A stretch of 64,000 nt of DNA. Origin: Sycobia sp. Sy_11 (lineage: Eukaryota; Arthropoda; Insecta; Hymenoptera; Epichrysomallidae). The stretch is taken from assembly GCA_018907035.1 (NCBI GenBank), contig JACCIC010000120.1, forward strand, positions 1,380,001-1,444,000, given 5' to 3'. Shown here piece by piece: positions 40,041 through 51,536 of the stretch (the stretch's first letter is position 1; the number at the start of each line of letters is the position of its first letter). The position numbers and the translations under genes were made by a program. Under the pieces are notes generated by a model. That model was given only the letters and a program-made list of their open reading frames with translations. It did no database searches and was not told the DNA's origin.

Positions 40041-41370
40041 CAAGGATAACACGACTGATGTCTATTGTAGATCAACATTCTTCATTTTTGCAAATGTGAT
40101 CGTTCTCTATACATTTTGTTAATAAATAGACGCATTAATTTCTTTCGCTTGATTTTATCTAAAAAATATCATTAATCATGTAACATATTGCTAAATTATT
40201 TAACCGTTATTACATACAATAGTACTTCAAAGAAGTTTTCAATTGGCGCAAAGCGCCAAAATTTCTGTCTGCCTCGCAGGATAAAGGAGGACATGCCTCA
40301 AACAATTTCAAGCAGTAATATTGCTCGAGTAACTATTTATTTTATCGGTAGAAACTTTACGTTATATTTTCTAGGTAAAATTTGTCGTGCTATAAACCGT
40401 TTACTACGAAAATCATAGATTTTTGCTTTAAGAACCGTCTGCTGTACAGATTTATAATCAAATTTATGTCTGAATAAATGAGTGAGAATGTAAGTGCAAT
40501 TCATCGGGGTCTAATTAAAATAAAACGTCTAACTAAGTCGGTTGTCATTACAGATAAAACCATATTTTCAAGATTGATGAAATGAGCAATAAGTTTCAAT
40601 TAATTATTTGTATCATTCTTATATTCTATCTTTCAACTGATTTGTATACTAATCAGGTCAGAAAATTATGCACATATTCGGGATAATTTTAGATAATGTT
40701 CTCTTGTAAAACTAGTTAAATTTACTTAGACCATATCTATAAAAAACGGTTTATATATAAATAAATAAATAAATAAATATATGTACGTAACATATTGGAC
40801 ATCCTCACTGGAGGGTCTTCAATTTTCAGGAAAGTCCAGCACTGGTTCTTTTAAAGGAATTTTAAAACTAGTTTGCCTTTAGCAAACTCCTGAACGGATC
40901 TTTTTTCATAGTCGAATCTGTAAATTCTGGAGGCGGCCGATAATAAACTTTTTCACGCGTGTAAAGTGCATGATCAAAGGAATAGATCGAAGTTAGATTT
41001 TTCTAGGTTTTTTAGACCTTTAATTTGATAAAGTAAAAATTTCAGCGGTATATGTGGAAAATCTTTACTGGCGTGGGTGATATTCGAAAATCTCCTCAAT
41101 TTTGATCTTTATATTCATGCGTTATATCGAATTTCTATTTTAAAATCGCGATATTATCAGAAAAATGAAATAAAAAAACATACACACACACGCACGCCTC
41201 TATATATATATAAAGCCATTAGGTAAAGAATCAAGGGGGATTAGTATACAAAAAAAAATTGACAGTTTAAATACAGAAAAATATCGGTTACGTAAATTAT
41301 AGACGGTCCTTAATAATGCGAGTAATGATCTGCAACAGACTTTGCTGATGACAAACGCAGATAGGGTAAA

Positions 41371-41408
<38 letters not shown>

Positions 41409-41410
41409 CG

Positions 41411-41438
<28 letters not shown>
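41371..41438. repeat. two (TA)n runs split by AACG
   Basis: Two TA runs of about 35 and 28 bp, each preceded by ACGATA. Confidence 0.95.
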
Positions 41439-41443
<5 letters not shown>

Positions 41444-42966
41444 TTATATTTATATAAGGGTCACGCTTTGAAACCTTTGTCATTTATTTATCATACGAAA
41501 CCATAATCATAACTTTACAGAATTTCACGTAGTCCTTCTCCGATATTCGTAACTTTTTTTCCGTTTGTAACAATTTCAAATATTTTTAATTAAGTACAGT
41601 GCGTGCTCTGTCTCGGGCGCGCCTCATATTAACTGGCAGCTTTTCAAACTGTACGCAAGCAAACTGAAATGTAAAATAATTTTTCTGTTATTTCGTAATA
41701 ACGCGCTGAAATAACGCAAAGATATACGAAAATTTTTATTGTAATGTTTGGAATAATTATTATTCTTTTAATTCATAATCGAATGGATTTAATTTATAAA
41801 ATTTTCGAATTATACTTTGATGATAATACGTTAGTATCAACGAATAATATACAAATTATTCTTCATAGATTTTAGTAAAAATTTTCTTTACTATTATATT
41901 TATTAATAGTCGAAGTTTCTGTATAAAATTCGCATTCAAATCGTTTGACATCATGCATCTTACGTATAGACTATTCTGTCATAAGCCATTGTGAAATATT
42001 CCGGAGAAAAAAAGTTTCCCAATCGCGTTGCTACACTTGATGCAAAGTAATTTCAATTAATGAATTTACATTTCCAGATTCGTCATGCGCGCATATTGAG
42101 AAAACCTCAATATTTTAATTCAGTTTGCTGTCGACACGTCTTATTTCTATATATACTTAAAAACATTACATTTTACTAATTTCAACAACTGAAGCAAAAA
42201 ATAAAAAAATTTACCAATTCGTATATATACTTTTTTTTTAATTTCTGAACGTATTTATCGATTTTTCATTATTTTTCAAAGTAAACGAATAATTCAATAT
42301 TAGTCGGTTCAAACACACTCAGTGAATTCACGACGCAATATAATTGGACTTTTATCAAATAATTAAAGATTTGTAATAATATGTCCTTTATTATTAGCGA
42401 AAGGCTTATCGAGCAAAACTAACCAAACCCAAAAGCCACCTCATACGCGGCTGAAAAATGAAACTGAAGAAAACGAAGGATTATATTCACCCCTTGATAA
42501 TCTAATATATATATGCACATATACACGAACGGGTCTATCCTCGATTTTTCGCAACGAACACCCGTAAGTTCGAAAGGAAGCGGAAGTCGCGAGGCAGCCG
42601 CTTTTCGAGAACGAGTCTGCCGATGGCAGCTGAACTGGCCTGGGATGGGCGAGAGAAGGGTGGGAGTCAGGAAGGGTGGGGGGGCGAGTGATAATTTTAT
42701 CGGAAGCCACATCTTGCGGTCGCGCAACCTCGGCGCCTCTCGCCCCATCTAGCGCGGTCAAACGAAATGCAAACTGCTTTGGAAGCTTGCCAGTGTACCA
42801 GGGTACTATCCATTGAAACGTTACACCGGCGGGTGGGTGGCAAGCTCCCTCCCTCTCTCTCTCTCTCTCCCTCTCTCGGCTTATCCCATTGCGCGCGTCC
42901 TGCAACTCCATTTGCTTCGAAATTGTACCTTTTAACCCTCCGCCGGCGCACTCTGACACTTGACGC

Positions 42967-43020
42967 TACACGCACGCGCGCGCGCACACACACACACACA
43001 CACACAAACATGCGCGCGCG

Positions 43021-43054
<34 letters not shown>
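42967..43054. repeat. (CG)n(CA)n compound microsatellite
   Basis: Two blocks of CGCG followed by CACA, separated by AAACATG. Confidence 0.95.
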
Positions 43055-43056
<2 letters not shown>

Positions 43057-43320
43057 GAGACACACGCATGTATAATCACTTGCGGTCGCGGTGCTATAAA
43101 AAAGGAGGCATGAATATGGAGTCAATGAGTTCAAATTTTTCATTTTTGCTGGTATAATAAGAATAGCAATCATTACTTCTAGCTCTACACGGTAAAGTAA
43201 GGTTGAATCGATATTTTTCAAAAAAAATTGTCCACAATACGAGTATATACGATCGCTGAATAATCGTTGGTAATTTTAATCTTCGATGATTAAAAGCGCG
43301 ATTCTGTTGAATGCTTATTT

Positions 43321-43322
<2 letters not shown>

Positions 43323-43354
<32 letters not shown>
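43323..43354. repeat. (GA)n microsatellite
   Basis: About 15 GA units. Confidence 0.95.
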
Positions 43355-43356
<2 letters not shown>

Positions 43357-44391
43357 AAAAATAGAAAAATCTTTGCGGGAAAAGGTTCAAAAATAAAGGT
43401 GCCAAAAAAATCCCAGCCACTGGGAAAAAGCGTCATTGCAAAATAATCTTGCAGTTCCGTACCGCGAGCACGCGCATTGTTTGTCCCGCGGAACAATCGC
43501 AAATTAGCAGTGAATTGTGAAACTGAGAGAATAAAAAATTGTAATCGCGATGCTCCAGGCGTTTTGCACAATAAACAAGACAAAAAAGTGCCCGTTCAAA
43601 AAAAAAACAAGCATAACAAATTATAAGCGAGGACGGAGATCGGGTTTGGCAGCTGTGCATCCTGTATATAGTAAATTAATAAAATCATCAGGTACACATT
43701 TACGACTGTGCAGCTGCAGCCAATGTTTATCAATAAATTTTATTCAAAAGTCGTGCAAAACATAACATTTTAACGATATTCTCTAAAAATTTGCAATGAA
43801 AATTAGTTTCAAATATATCGCTGCCAATTTTGAGTCGATTTTTGTTGTAATTCGTCGTTCAAAAGAATCATCATTAATCCGCAGAATTAAAAAAAGGAAG
43901 AAAAAAAAAGGCAAATTGATTTTATCGTTACACGTGTTTTCCGAAACTATAACGCTGTAACTGCTTTTTTTCGTTTCAGTAATATTTCTTGACACTTGAT
44001 AGTAAAAAAACGATTTTCGTTAAAAAAAAAAAGTATCTTTAAATTTGTTAATGTGAAATATCATTCCATAAAAAGATTGAACAACGTTATCTTACAATCT
44101 ATTCGTGGAATTGGTGTGAAAAATTTCTATCTTTAAACTTTTGTACACTCAATGTCGCAAATTCCATACAATAATCCCAACAGAACTAAATAAGCCTTTA
44201 TCTTCTACTTGTGCAAAATTTCATTGACGCTTTTAATGCGACATCGCAGCGAAAGAAGAAACGAAAAATAGAACTATAATTCATATTCATGCGTATGCGG
44301 GGGAAATCAAGCGACGGCTGAGAGATGAATTTTTCATGCGCGTAAAGAACGAACAGGTAAAACTCAGACAAGCGACCGACGCTTCGTACTC

Positions 44392-44393
<2 letters not shown>

Positions 44394-44443
<50 letters not shown>
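44394..44443. repeat. (TA)n microsatellite
   Basis: About 24 TA units. Confidence 0.95.
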
Positions 44444-44449
<6 letters not shown>

Positions 44450-44602
44450 CGTTCGGTTTGTTCTCTGATTAATCTGTAATTTTCGCGCAATATTCCTGCA
44501 ACGCTTTAACCACTTTGAATACAAAAAAAATAAATAAAAACCCGTAAAAACATCGGAGAATCACTCGAACCCCCCCCCTTTAATCGCGTATATTTCCGGC
44601 AC

Positions 44603-44603
<1 letters not shown>

Positions 44604-44651
<48 letters not shown>
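44604..44651. repeat. (TA)n microsatellite
   Basis: About 23 TA units, 5' of a CpG-rich block reaching about 45200. Confidence 0.95.
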
Positions 44652-44653
<2 letters not shown>

Positions 44654-46178
44654 TGCAGAATACCAACCGTTGTATATATTGTTATGGAAACGCACCGCTC
44701 GCCGATCCTTTTCATTATCGGTGCGTGATTCCGAACAAAAGCAAACGCGGACCGTGCTACCTCCCTCCCTCCCTCCCCCCACTCCCCCGCCCCGTCGACG
44801 ACCTCCGGTTTCCAAAATCGATCGGGTTTATATCCCATCGGTTTTTCAATTCAATTCATATACGACGAGCCTGTGCCGCGCGCTTTTTTTGGCGGCAGTC
44901 GGCGAGAGCTTGGGGCGGGAGGGGGGGGGGCGAAACACCGTCGTTCTCCCATCGGTTGGACGCGCGAAACGCCCGTCTGCCATTATTCGCTCGTTCGCAT
45001 TATTCGTACGTGCGCGCATGCCGTATTATCTTGTACGCATGTGCGAACCAAACGCGCGCGCGTCGGAGGCGAGAAAAGCGTTATCCCGCAGGCGTGTTTT
45101 GAGCTCCGCAAGACGCAGGACCGCGTCGGAATGGGAAAATTCCGATGGGGGAGCGAGGGATAATATGATGGTTTTCGAGAACAAGGAGCTCCTGGCTGCG
45201 TCGTAAAATCTAAGAGTGCAGTACAGATGCATATATATATTGTATGAGCAAAGTTGACTTTTCGCTTGATGAAGAGGCGTCCTTTGGATGTCGTAAATCA
45301 ATGGCGCCATTAAGGCTGCCAGTGCGTTGACAAATTTTTATACGACAAAGTAATGTTTTTCACATCGTTGCCCGATATAATTATAATATTATGTCTTTAA
45401 AACAGCGGCTAAAATGTATTATAAAAGACAAAATTTTGCTTCCCATATCATCACCCCTTGCGATTGTTTTATACTGTCCCTTCTGTATATCGAACAACAA
45501 AAATACGCTGGTTGCTGTAATATATTCGCGCATTGAAGCTTTTCTCAACGACGTAATTACGATTAACTAATTGATTAACTACGATTAACTACGATTAACA
45601 TCGTCTATTATTCTTGTATGATAAACTGTTAGTTAATAACAAATCTTTTGTGAACTAAAAGAACATTAAATAAACAAATTGGAGCTTTATTCAATTACGT
45701 GTACGGTAATTCTTTCAACGAACGATTATTTACTATCAAATTATTGAATTTCGTGACTAATAATTCAGATTAGCATTTAATAACCCCAAAATATGTAATC
45801 AAATAAATTTGTCGCGAATCTGCTTGATTTTCAATATTCTCCTTCGTCATATCGGATTCTTGTCCGATATTTTGACTATTTTTGAAACGTGCCTCACTGA
45901 CTTTTTAGTGAAAATAATTAACAATAATTTCAACCGAAATCCAATCGCATCAGTCGTTAATTTTATATTTTTTCCTACAAACCTCTTCGTTCGAACAATT
46001 GATTATTTCCTGATTGAAGCGTGTGCCAAAAGAACTAAATTTCAAGTTCTTCTCATTTCAAACCGTTGAGATACACCACTTGAAATTTTGTTCAGAGCTG
46101 TGTTTCGCTTCGAATGGAATGACAACGTGTCTTGAAAGATGTGCATGTTCGATATATTTATAAAAATATTTAATTCAC

Positions 46179-46180
<2 letters not shown>

Positions 46181-46230
<50 letters not shown>
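46181..46230. repeat. (TA)25 just upstream of papilin TSP1 exon
   Basis: Exactly 25 TA units ending 40 nt before the exon at 46271. Confidence 0.97.
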
Positions 46231-46232
<2 letters not shown>

Positions 46233-46270
46233 TGTGTAATTAACATGAACCAATCATTTATACGTTTCAG

Positions 46271-46458
46271 CATCACATAAGGCTGCGACACAACAGGCAC
46301 AGGAGGCAGCACGGCGAGAGCTACGTGCCCGGTAGTCATGTCCTGGACACCGAGGAGCCGGAGCGCGGGAGCTGGGGGCCCTGGTCGCATCCGAGCGCGT
46401 GCTCGAGGTCCTGCGGCGGCGGCGTCTCCCATCAGACCCGCGATTGCCTCGACCGAGA
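46271..46458 (+). CDS. Ppn: papilin, exon with RHRR site and start of first TSP1 repeat
   Basis: Seen: acceptor TACGTTTCAG ends at 46270 and donor GTAAGT starts at 46459. The 188-nt exon reads in phase 0 for 62 residues and leaves two bases (GA). It starts with a basic stretch HHIRLRHNRHRRQ, followed by an acidic linker and then a thrombospondin type 1 repeat: WGPWS (exon residues 35-39), CSRSCGGG (44-51) and a third cysteine at 59. WxxW is the usual C-mannosylation motif and CSxSCG the usual O-fucosylation motif of TSP1 repeats. Known: the first TSP1 repeat of insect papilin has the same order, with a CSRTCGGG motif in Drosophila and a similar basic RQKRQ stretch before it. ADAMTS and ADAMTS-like proteins share TSP1 repeats, but there the first TSP1 does not follow the signal peptide so directly with this linker. 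Tracts of (TA)n lie 40 nt before and 31 nt after the exon. Confidence 0.92.
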
Positions 46459-46486
46459 GTAAGTATTCAACGTTGTTACGCATGCG

Positions 46487-46489
<3 letters not shown>

Positions 46490-46537
<48 letters not shown>
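46490..46537. repeat. (TA)n just downstream of papilin TSP1 exon
   Basis: About 24 TA units beginning 31 nt after the exon end. Confidence 0.97.
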
Positions 46538-46540
<3 letters not shown>

Positions 46541-46787
46541 TATAAATATAACATCGTCCCTTCTTCTATAGAGGGGAGGATTTGTTTTTGTTTTTGGCAT
46601 TTTACACTGATTTGAGACAACGCGCGGTGGCAGATATTACAGTGCCATTAGAGATTTGCGAATTATTATAATGCCGAGGGGGTTTTGGGAGCTTTTCCGA
46701 AAAAAATCGGAAAATTGGAGGAAGAGCGGGCGGATAAGAATCGTCCAAAAATCCGCAGAACTGTAAAATTTTTTTTCATCGAGCAGA

Positions 46788-46803
46788 TGTATATATATAT
46801 ATA

Positions 46804-46838
<35 letters not shown>
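46788..46838. repeat. (TA)n with GTG interruption
   Basis: Two TA runs around GTGTATA. Confidence 0.95.
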
Positions 46839-46843
<5 letters not shown>

Positions 46844-48853
46844 CATACCCTTACCCATTATTTTGACCAAAGGTAGGAAAAGGGAGAAATAGAAAAGAAT
46901 GAAGGAGGCGAGGAAGGCAAGGGGTTATTGGACTTTTCCACCGATGAATATTCTCTCTCTCATTCTCCCTCTCTTTCCATTTATCCAGCTGAGTCAAGTA
47001 AGTCCGGGAATCAAAAGCAATACTTTCTCTAAACCTGCAGGATAATAGATTCTTTGTCCCAATTTTATACGATATGGTTATGTCCGTTACGGATTTTGCA
47101 AAATCGTACGTACTTTTCGTTATTAATCTGAAAAAAGAGGCGTTATAATTTTATCTTAGTAGGTTTAGTGTATATTGGATTTTACAAAAAATACATGATT
47201 ATTTTAAATTTTCACATTGACGCTTTTATATTAATAATTGATTTATATATAGTATAAAATTGATAATCGAAACATTTTTCACTTTGCGAATATTATATTT
47301 TATTAATTAATTTATTTAATGAAAATTAATTTAAAATGAAACTACCTTTCAACTTTATTAAATTTTTAATATTAAAATTCAATGTTCTGATCAGTGATAT
47401 TAAAAATTAAAGAAAAACATAGAAAAGAAAAAATTAGGATGGCTTTATTTAAATAATATGAAATAAGTATATTAATAGATTAGCTTGAATATTTTTAAAT
47501 AAAAAAAATTTAAGGTCATTTTCTGGCATGAAATGCATCTTCTTATCGTCACTCGTTTAATAAACTTACTGTCTCAACTTGAAAAATGTATTCCAAGTAT
47601 ACTTTCAACGACTTTAGCTAATTATACGTATAAATAATTGAATTTGCGCATTTTACCTCCCCCCTTCCCGAGGCTCGATAAGAAAATATCGAAAAAATAT
47701 ATGCCTCGCCGTTATCGTCGAACGTCAAAAAAAAAAAAAAATGGTCGAAAAATTTTACGGCGCTCGCTGCAGGAGGGGGAGGAGGGATCGCCAAATCGTT
47801 ATTCGATATTTGAATAGCATAATATTCCACATTTTACGTATTTTTATTTTTATGGATGTACGTCCGCGCTTACCCGTTGATTTGGCCGCCTCGCGCAAAC
47901 AATGGAAATAATGCGAATATAAATTCTCTCCTTTATTCGTCGGGAATAGGCAAACAAATCTCGGGAGAATCTAAGTCAAATCGGGGATGATTCGATCAAA
48001 TTCCTCGATATATATATGTACGTATATTGGGTAGAAAAAAGAAAAGTAAAAAAAAGGAAATTCCGATCTCTTTTATTTCACCTGTCCCTGGCTACTAGGA
48101 AACAGTGTAAATATCGAGAGGTGCTGCTAATTTTTCAGGAAAAACTGCCTTATTGAATAAAAAAAACTCTGGGAGTCCTATATATATAGAGAGAGATTCA
48201 CGTTGATCGTAAACGAATATTTTTCGTCTATCTTTCCCTCTTGCATCCTCTATAACCTTTCCTATCGTCTCGAACTTTCTCCTATAAACTGGGAAGAAAA
48301 AAACCCCCAGGGAAAAACATCGGCGCGCTCCCACATTTTCCCACACTTACCAATTCACGATACTTATATATATATATATATGTATCTGTACGTGCGCGCG
48401 GGCGCGCACACCCACACGCGCGCACTCTCATCTTACGGTGTATTAAAAGAGGGTGAAGAGAGAAAGGGTGGATAAAAGAAAAACGTTAAGCGGTCTCGAC
48501 GCAATGCCGCGCACCAGGATTAGAGACAGAGAGACAGAGAGGAAGAGAGAAAGAGAGAGAGAGAGAGAGGGGGGGAGTGCATTTAACGATTTAACGAGCT
48601 GTAAAACCCGATTATACAGACAATCTCGAGGTCCCTGTCGGCGCGCGCCAACGGGACGCTTGTCGTTGCTGCATCGTGTTCGCGCATACACATAGTGCAC
48701 ACACATGTATGCAAAAAAGCCAACGAACCCGAGAGGAGATTCGCGATCGCAATCAAAGCGAATTAATCGTGACGGTGTGCCTCGATGCCGCCGCGACACG
48801 TGTAACGGGAAATTGTCAACGTAAGAGTTTTCTAGGTTTTTTTCTGTTTTTCC

Positions 48854-48855
<2 letters not shown>

Positions 48856-48893
<38 letters not shown>
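48856..48893. repeat. (CT)n microsatellite
   Basis: About 17 CT units; a GA tract lies at about 48549-48568. Confidence 0.95.
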
Positions 48894-48897
<4 letters not shown>

Positions 48898-49316
48898 CCT
48901 CTCTGTTTGAGAGTTCAGTCGTGGAAATCGATTTGTCAAAGTACAGATTTTTCCCCTACAGCCTAAATGTCAATGCCGCGCGAATGATCATCGGAGTGAT
49001 TTCGTCTCTTTCCTACATTTCATTGCACGCAGAATCTATAATTTTGTTTGATAACATATTGAAGACTGGTTTCTTGTCATTTTCCGGTAATTTGAGTTCT
49101 GTTCAAACGATATTAATTGAAAGAAATATTTTTCAAAGTTTCATTACATTCGAAACATTACAAAAAAAAAAAATTAATAACATTGATTGAGTAGTTAAAA
49201 AGTATTGAAAGCATGCGCGAGCAACGCAAAGATTCGTTTTAATAGAGATGAAGATATATAAATATGATACCGGAGATCTTATAGTGTAAATGAGTAAATT
49301 TTACTTTGCGCATAGA

Positions 49317-49533
49317 AGGTTAGACGTTTCGGGTTTAAGGATCCAAGTGTTAAGAGTACACGAGTTAAGGTATTATCGGTTGAGTTCTAGAGGCGTTAAA
49401 GGTCTAGAGGTTACAAGTAGTGATGGTTAATGACCTAGGGATTCAGGGATCACTTCATCAATTCATTCTACAGATCACGATCTAGGAGGTTGGGGATCTC
49501 GACGGTTATGATCTGCGATTAAAGGTATAGGAA
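49317..49533 (+). repeat. degenerate 15-16-bp minisatellite
   Basis: The trinucleotide GTT, usually in (G)GTTAA(G)G, recurs at 49319, 49333, 49349, 49364, 49379, 49395, 49410 and 49426 (steps 14, 16, 15, 15, 16, 15, 16) and again at 49489 and 49505. The units have diverged strongly but keep the spacing. It ends about 270 bp upstream of the third papilin exon. Confidence 0.55.
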
Positions 49534-49805
49534 CAACTCGAGGTGGATAATGTTTATGTATTAATGATTTTCATCATTAAAATTTAACTTTTGCCAAATC
49601 CCATACGATATTCGTATTCAACGCTCATTAAACCTAAAGATGCAAATGCTCATCTTTAAGTTTACCGATGAGATACCTTAACGTTGATGTAATTTTAAAA
49701 TATTTTTTCTTCTTTGATCTACGTAGCATCCGAAGCTCGATGCCTGCTACATTTACAATCTAGGAACTTTACTGTTACAATTCTAACATACATTTAATGT
49801 TTCAG

Positions 49806-49866
49806 TGACGAAGATAACGAAACCTGTACCGGCGCGCGGAAGAGATTCTTCTCTTGTAACACTCAG
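49806..49866 (+). CDS. Ppn: papilin, exon completing most of the first TSP1 repeat
   Basis: Seen: acceptor ATGTTTCAG ends at 49805 and donor GTGAGT starts at 49867. The first T joins the GA left by the preceding exon to make an Asp codon, then 20 residues follow: DEDNETCTGARKRFFSCNTQ, ending in phase 0. This supplies cysteines 4 and 5 of the TSP1 repeat; the sixth is expected as the DC at the start of the next exon. Known: Drosophila papilin ends its first TSP1 with a very similar YFSCNTQDC segment, which is the strongest evidence for the papilin call. NET is a potential N-glycosylation sequon inside the repeat. The next exon (spacer-type cysteine-rich region of papilin) was not found before the window ends. 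Confidence 0.92.
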
Positions 49867-50924
49867 GTGAGTCTATATATATTACGTTATTATATAACAT
49901 ATTAAATATTATATTACATTGTATTATACGGAGACGATAGTAATAAACGTATATTTATAACAGAAAAAGGATAATTTTCACCATTTAAATTATTCAAAGT
50001 TTTTGTGTTGATAATACGTGAGCCTTGAATATGTCTTTTAAGTTATATAACATGCATACACTAACTGTACCTCCCCAATATTTTTTTTATCAACTCGCCC
50101 CTAACCGAATTTCTTCGAATTATTTCCATCATCGTCTATATAGACACTCATCAGAGAGTCGTTTTATACCAACCGTACACATTCCGAAAATATTCGTGAC
50201 TCGCGCACGCACCCACGATCCCGTCACCTCGTAACGTGATAATTAAGAGAGGCAAAAAAACCAGGACGTAAAACTTATGCCCGCAGTTTTATAGAAAGCT
50301 TCGAGGGCCGAGCGCCGAAATAAAAAAAGAAGAAGAAGAAGAAGAAGAAGAGCCTAGGGTCGGGCGCGTCAAAAAGTTGATTTTTACAACCACCCCGCGC
50401 CGTTCCTATTGAAACCCGCGAGGCGTAAAACGCCGCGCGTCGACCGTGTAGCGACAACTTTTTTTTGCACATACAATATATATATATATATATAGACCAA
50501 TAGTCTGTACCTAGGAACGACCCGAAGAGAGCGCTCCTTCGCTTCCCCGGCAGTTTCTTTATACCTCCGGGCTTCTGTCCTCTCTTACGGCCTTCATTCC
50601 TCTTTTTCCTCCAAATATAAACGCTCGAGCGCGCCCACCAGCACGGCAGAACGACGAAGTTATCCAGGCGGTATGGAGAGAAAGAAATGGGATGGTAAAG
50701 GGGGAGGGGGTGACCCGTGCTCACCCACGGTTCGACTCTTCTCTCTCTCTCTCTCTCTCTCTCTGGACTCTGGTTATATACCTCCGTAATGGCAGTCCGT
50801 CTGATATATACTTCGAGGCTGTGTGTATGCCCTCCCGCGCCCGGCCCGAAGTCCTCTACTCTGTTCCTGACGTGAATGTGTCCTCCGCAGGGATATATAA
50901 ACGGACGCGAATGCTCTGTCGCAC

Positions 50925-50928
<4 letters not shown>

Positions 50929-50976
<48 letters not shown>
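50929..50976. repeat. (TA)n microsatellite
   Basis: About 23 TA units. Confidence 0.95.
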
Positions 50977-50978
<2 letters not shown>

Positions 50979-51080
50979 TATAATTCTCAGGCTCGGCACA
51001 CTCATTCTTTCTTCTCGCCATGTGTGAACAAAAATTACCGTATAGTGCGTAGCTGTATCGTGTACACGTATGCAGTACAC

Positions 51081-51136
<56 letters not shown>

Positions 51137-51200
51137 GCATGTATGTATGCATGTATGTATGCATGTATGTATGTATGTATGTATGCATGTATGTTTGTAC
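51081..51200. repeat. (TA)n followed by (TGTA)/(TGCA) tetranucleotides
   Basis: About 42 bp of TA, then about 75 bp of GTAT and GCAT units with a 12-bp higher-order pattern TGTATGTATGCA. Confidence 0.95.
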
Positions 51201-51489
51201 ACACAAAGCGGGACCCATCAGTGAGAGGGTGCGCGCGCAATTTATGCATCGCCATCGGGACGGGGGGCGCGCGCCCTCTTGACGCGCGCTAACAAGCAGC
51301 GAGTGCATAATCGCATAAGCGAGTTTGATTTTAGATGGATGTAAAGATATGTGCATGCGTATGGGTGGTACGTGACGACAGCAGCCAGGGTCGACGTGCA
51401 TATGTCGAGCAACCGTAGACGTATCCGTGAATGGTCAACGGGTTCGAACTTCACGAGCCAGCGAGCGACATTGACTGAAGTTCAAGACC

Positions 51490-51490
<1 letters not shown>

Positions 51491-51533
<43 letters not shown>
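51491..51533. repeat. (CT)n microsatellite
   Basis: About 20 CT units. Confidence 0.95.

Positions 51534-51536
<3 letters not shown>

Larger units (their letters stand above)
46459..49805 (+). other. Ppn: papilin intron splitting the first TSP1 repeat
   Basis: The 3.35-kb intron starts GTAAGT and ends TTTCAG. It splits an Asp codon (phase 2) inside the TSP1 repeat. It contains (TA)n tracts at 46490 and 46791, an AT-rich stretch at about 47.1-47.6 kb, GA and CT tracts near 48.55 and 48.86 kb, and a degenerate 15-16-bp minisatellite about 270 bp before the acceptor. Confidence 0.88.

Noticed and set aside
42441..42959. 172-codon minus-strand frame
   Set aside because: Contains a GA-tract translation and overlaps other open frames; no family resemblance.
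44649..45206. 185-codon frame, with overlapping frames on the same strand
   Set aside because: Starts in a (TA)n tract and runs through CpG-rich DNA; several frames are open at once, as expected for composition rather than coding.
50275..51255. 326-codon minus-strand frame, the longest in the window
   Set aside because: Built from (TA)n, TATG/TGCA and CT microsatellites plus chance sequence; no domain or consistent composition.
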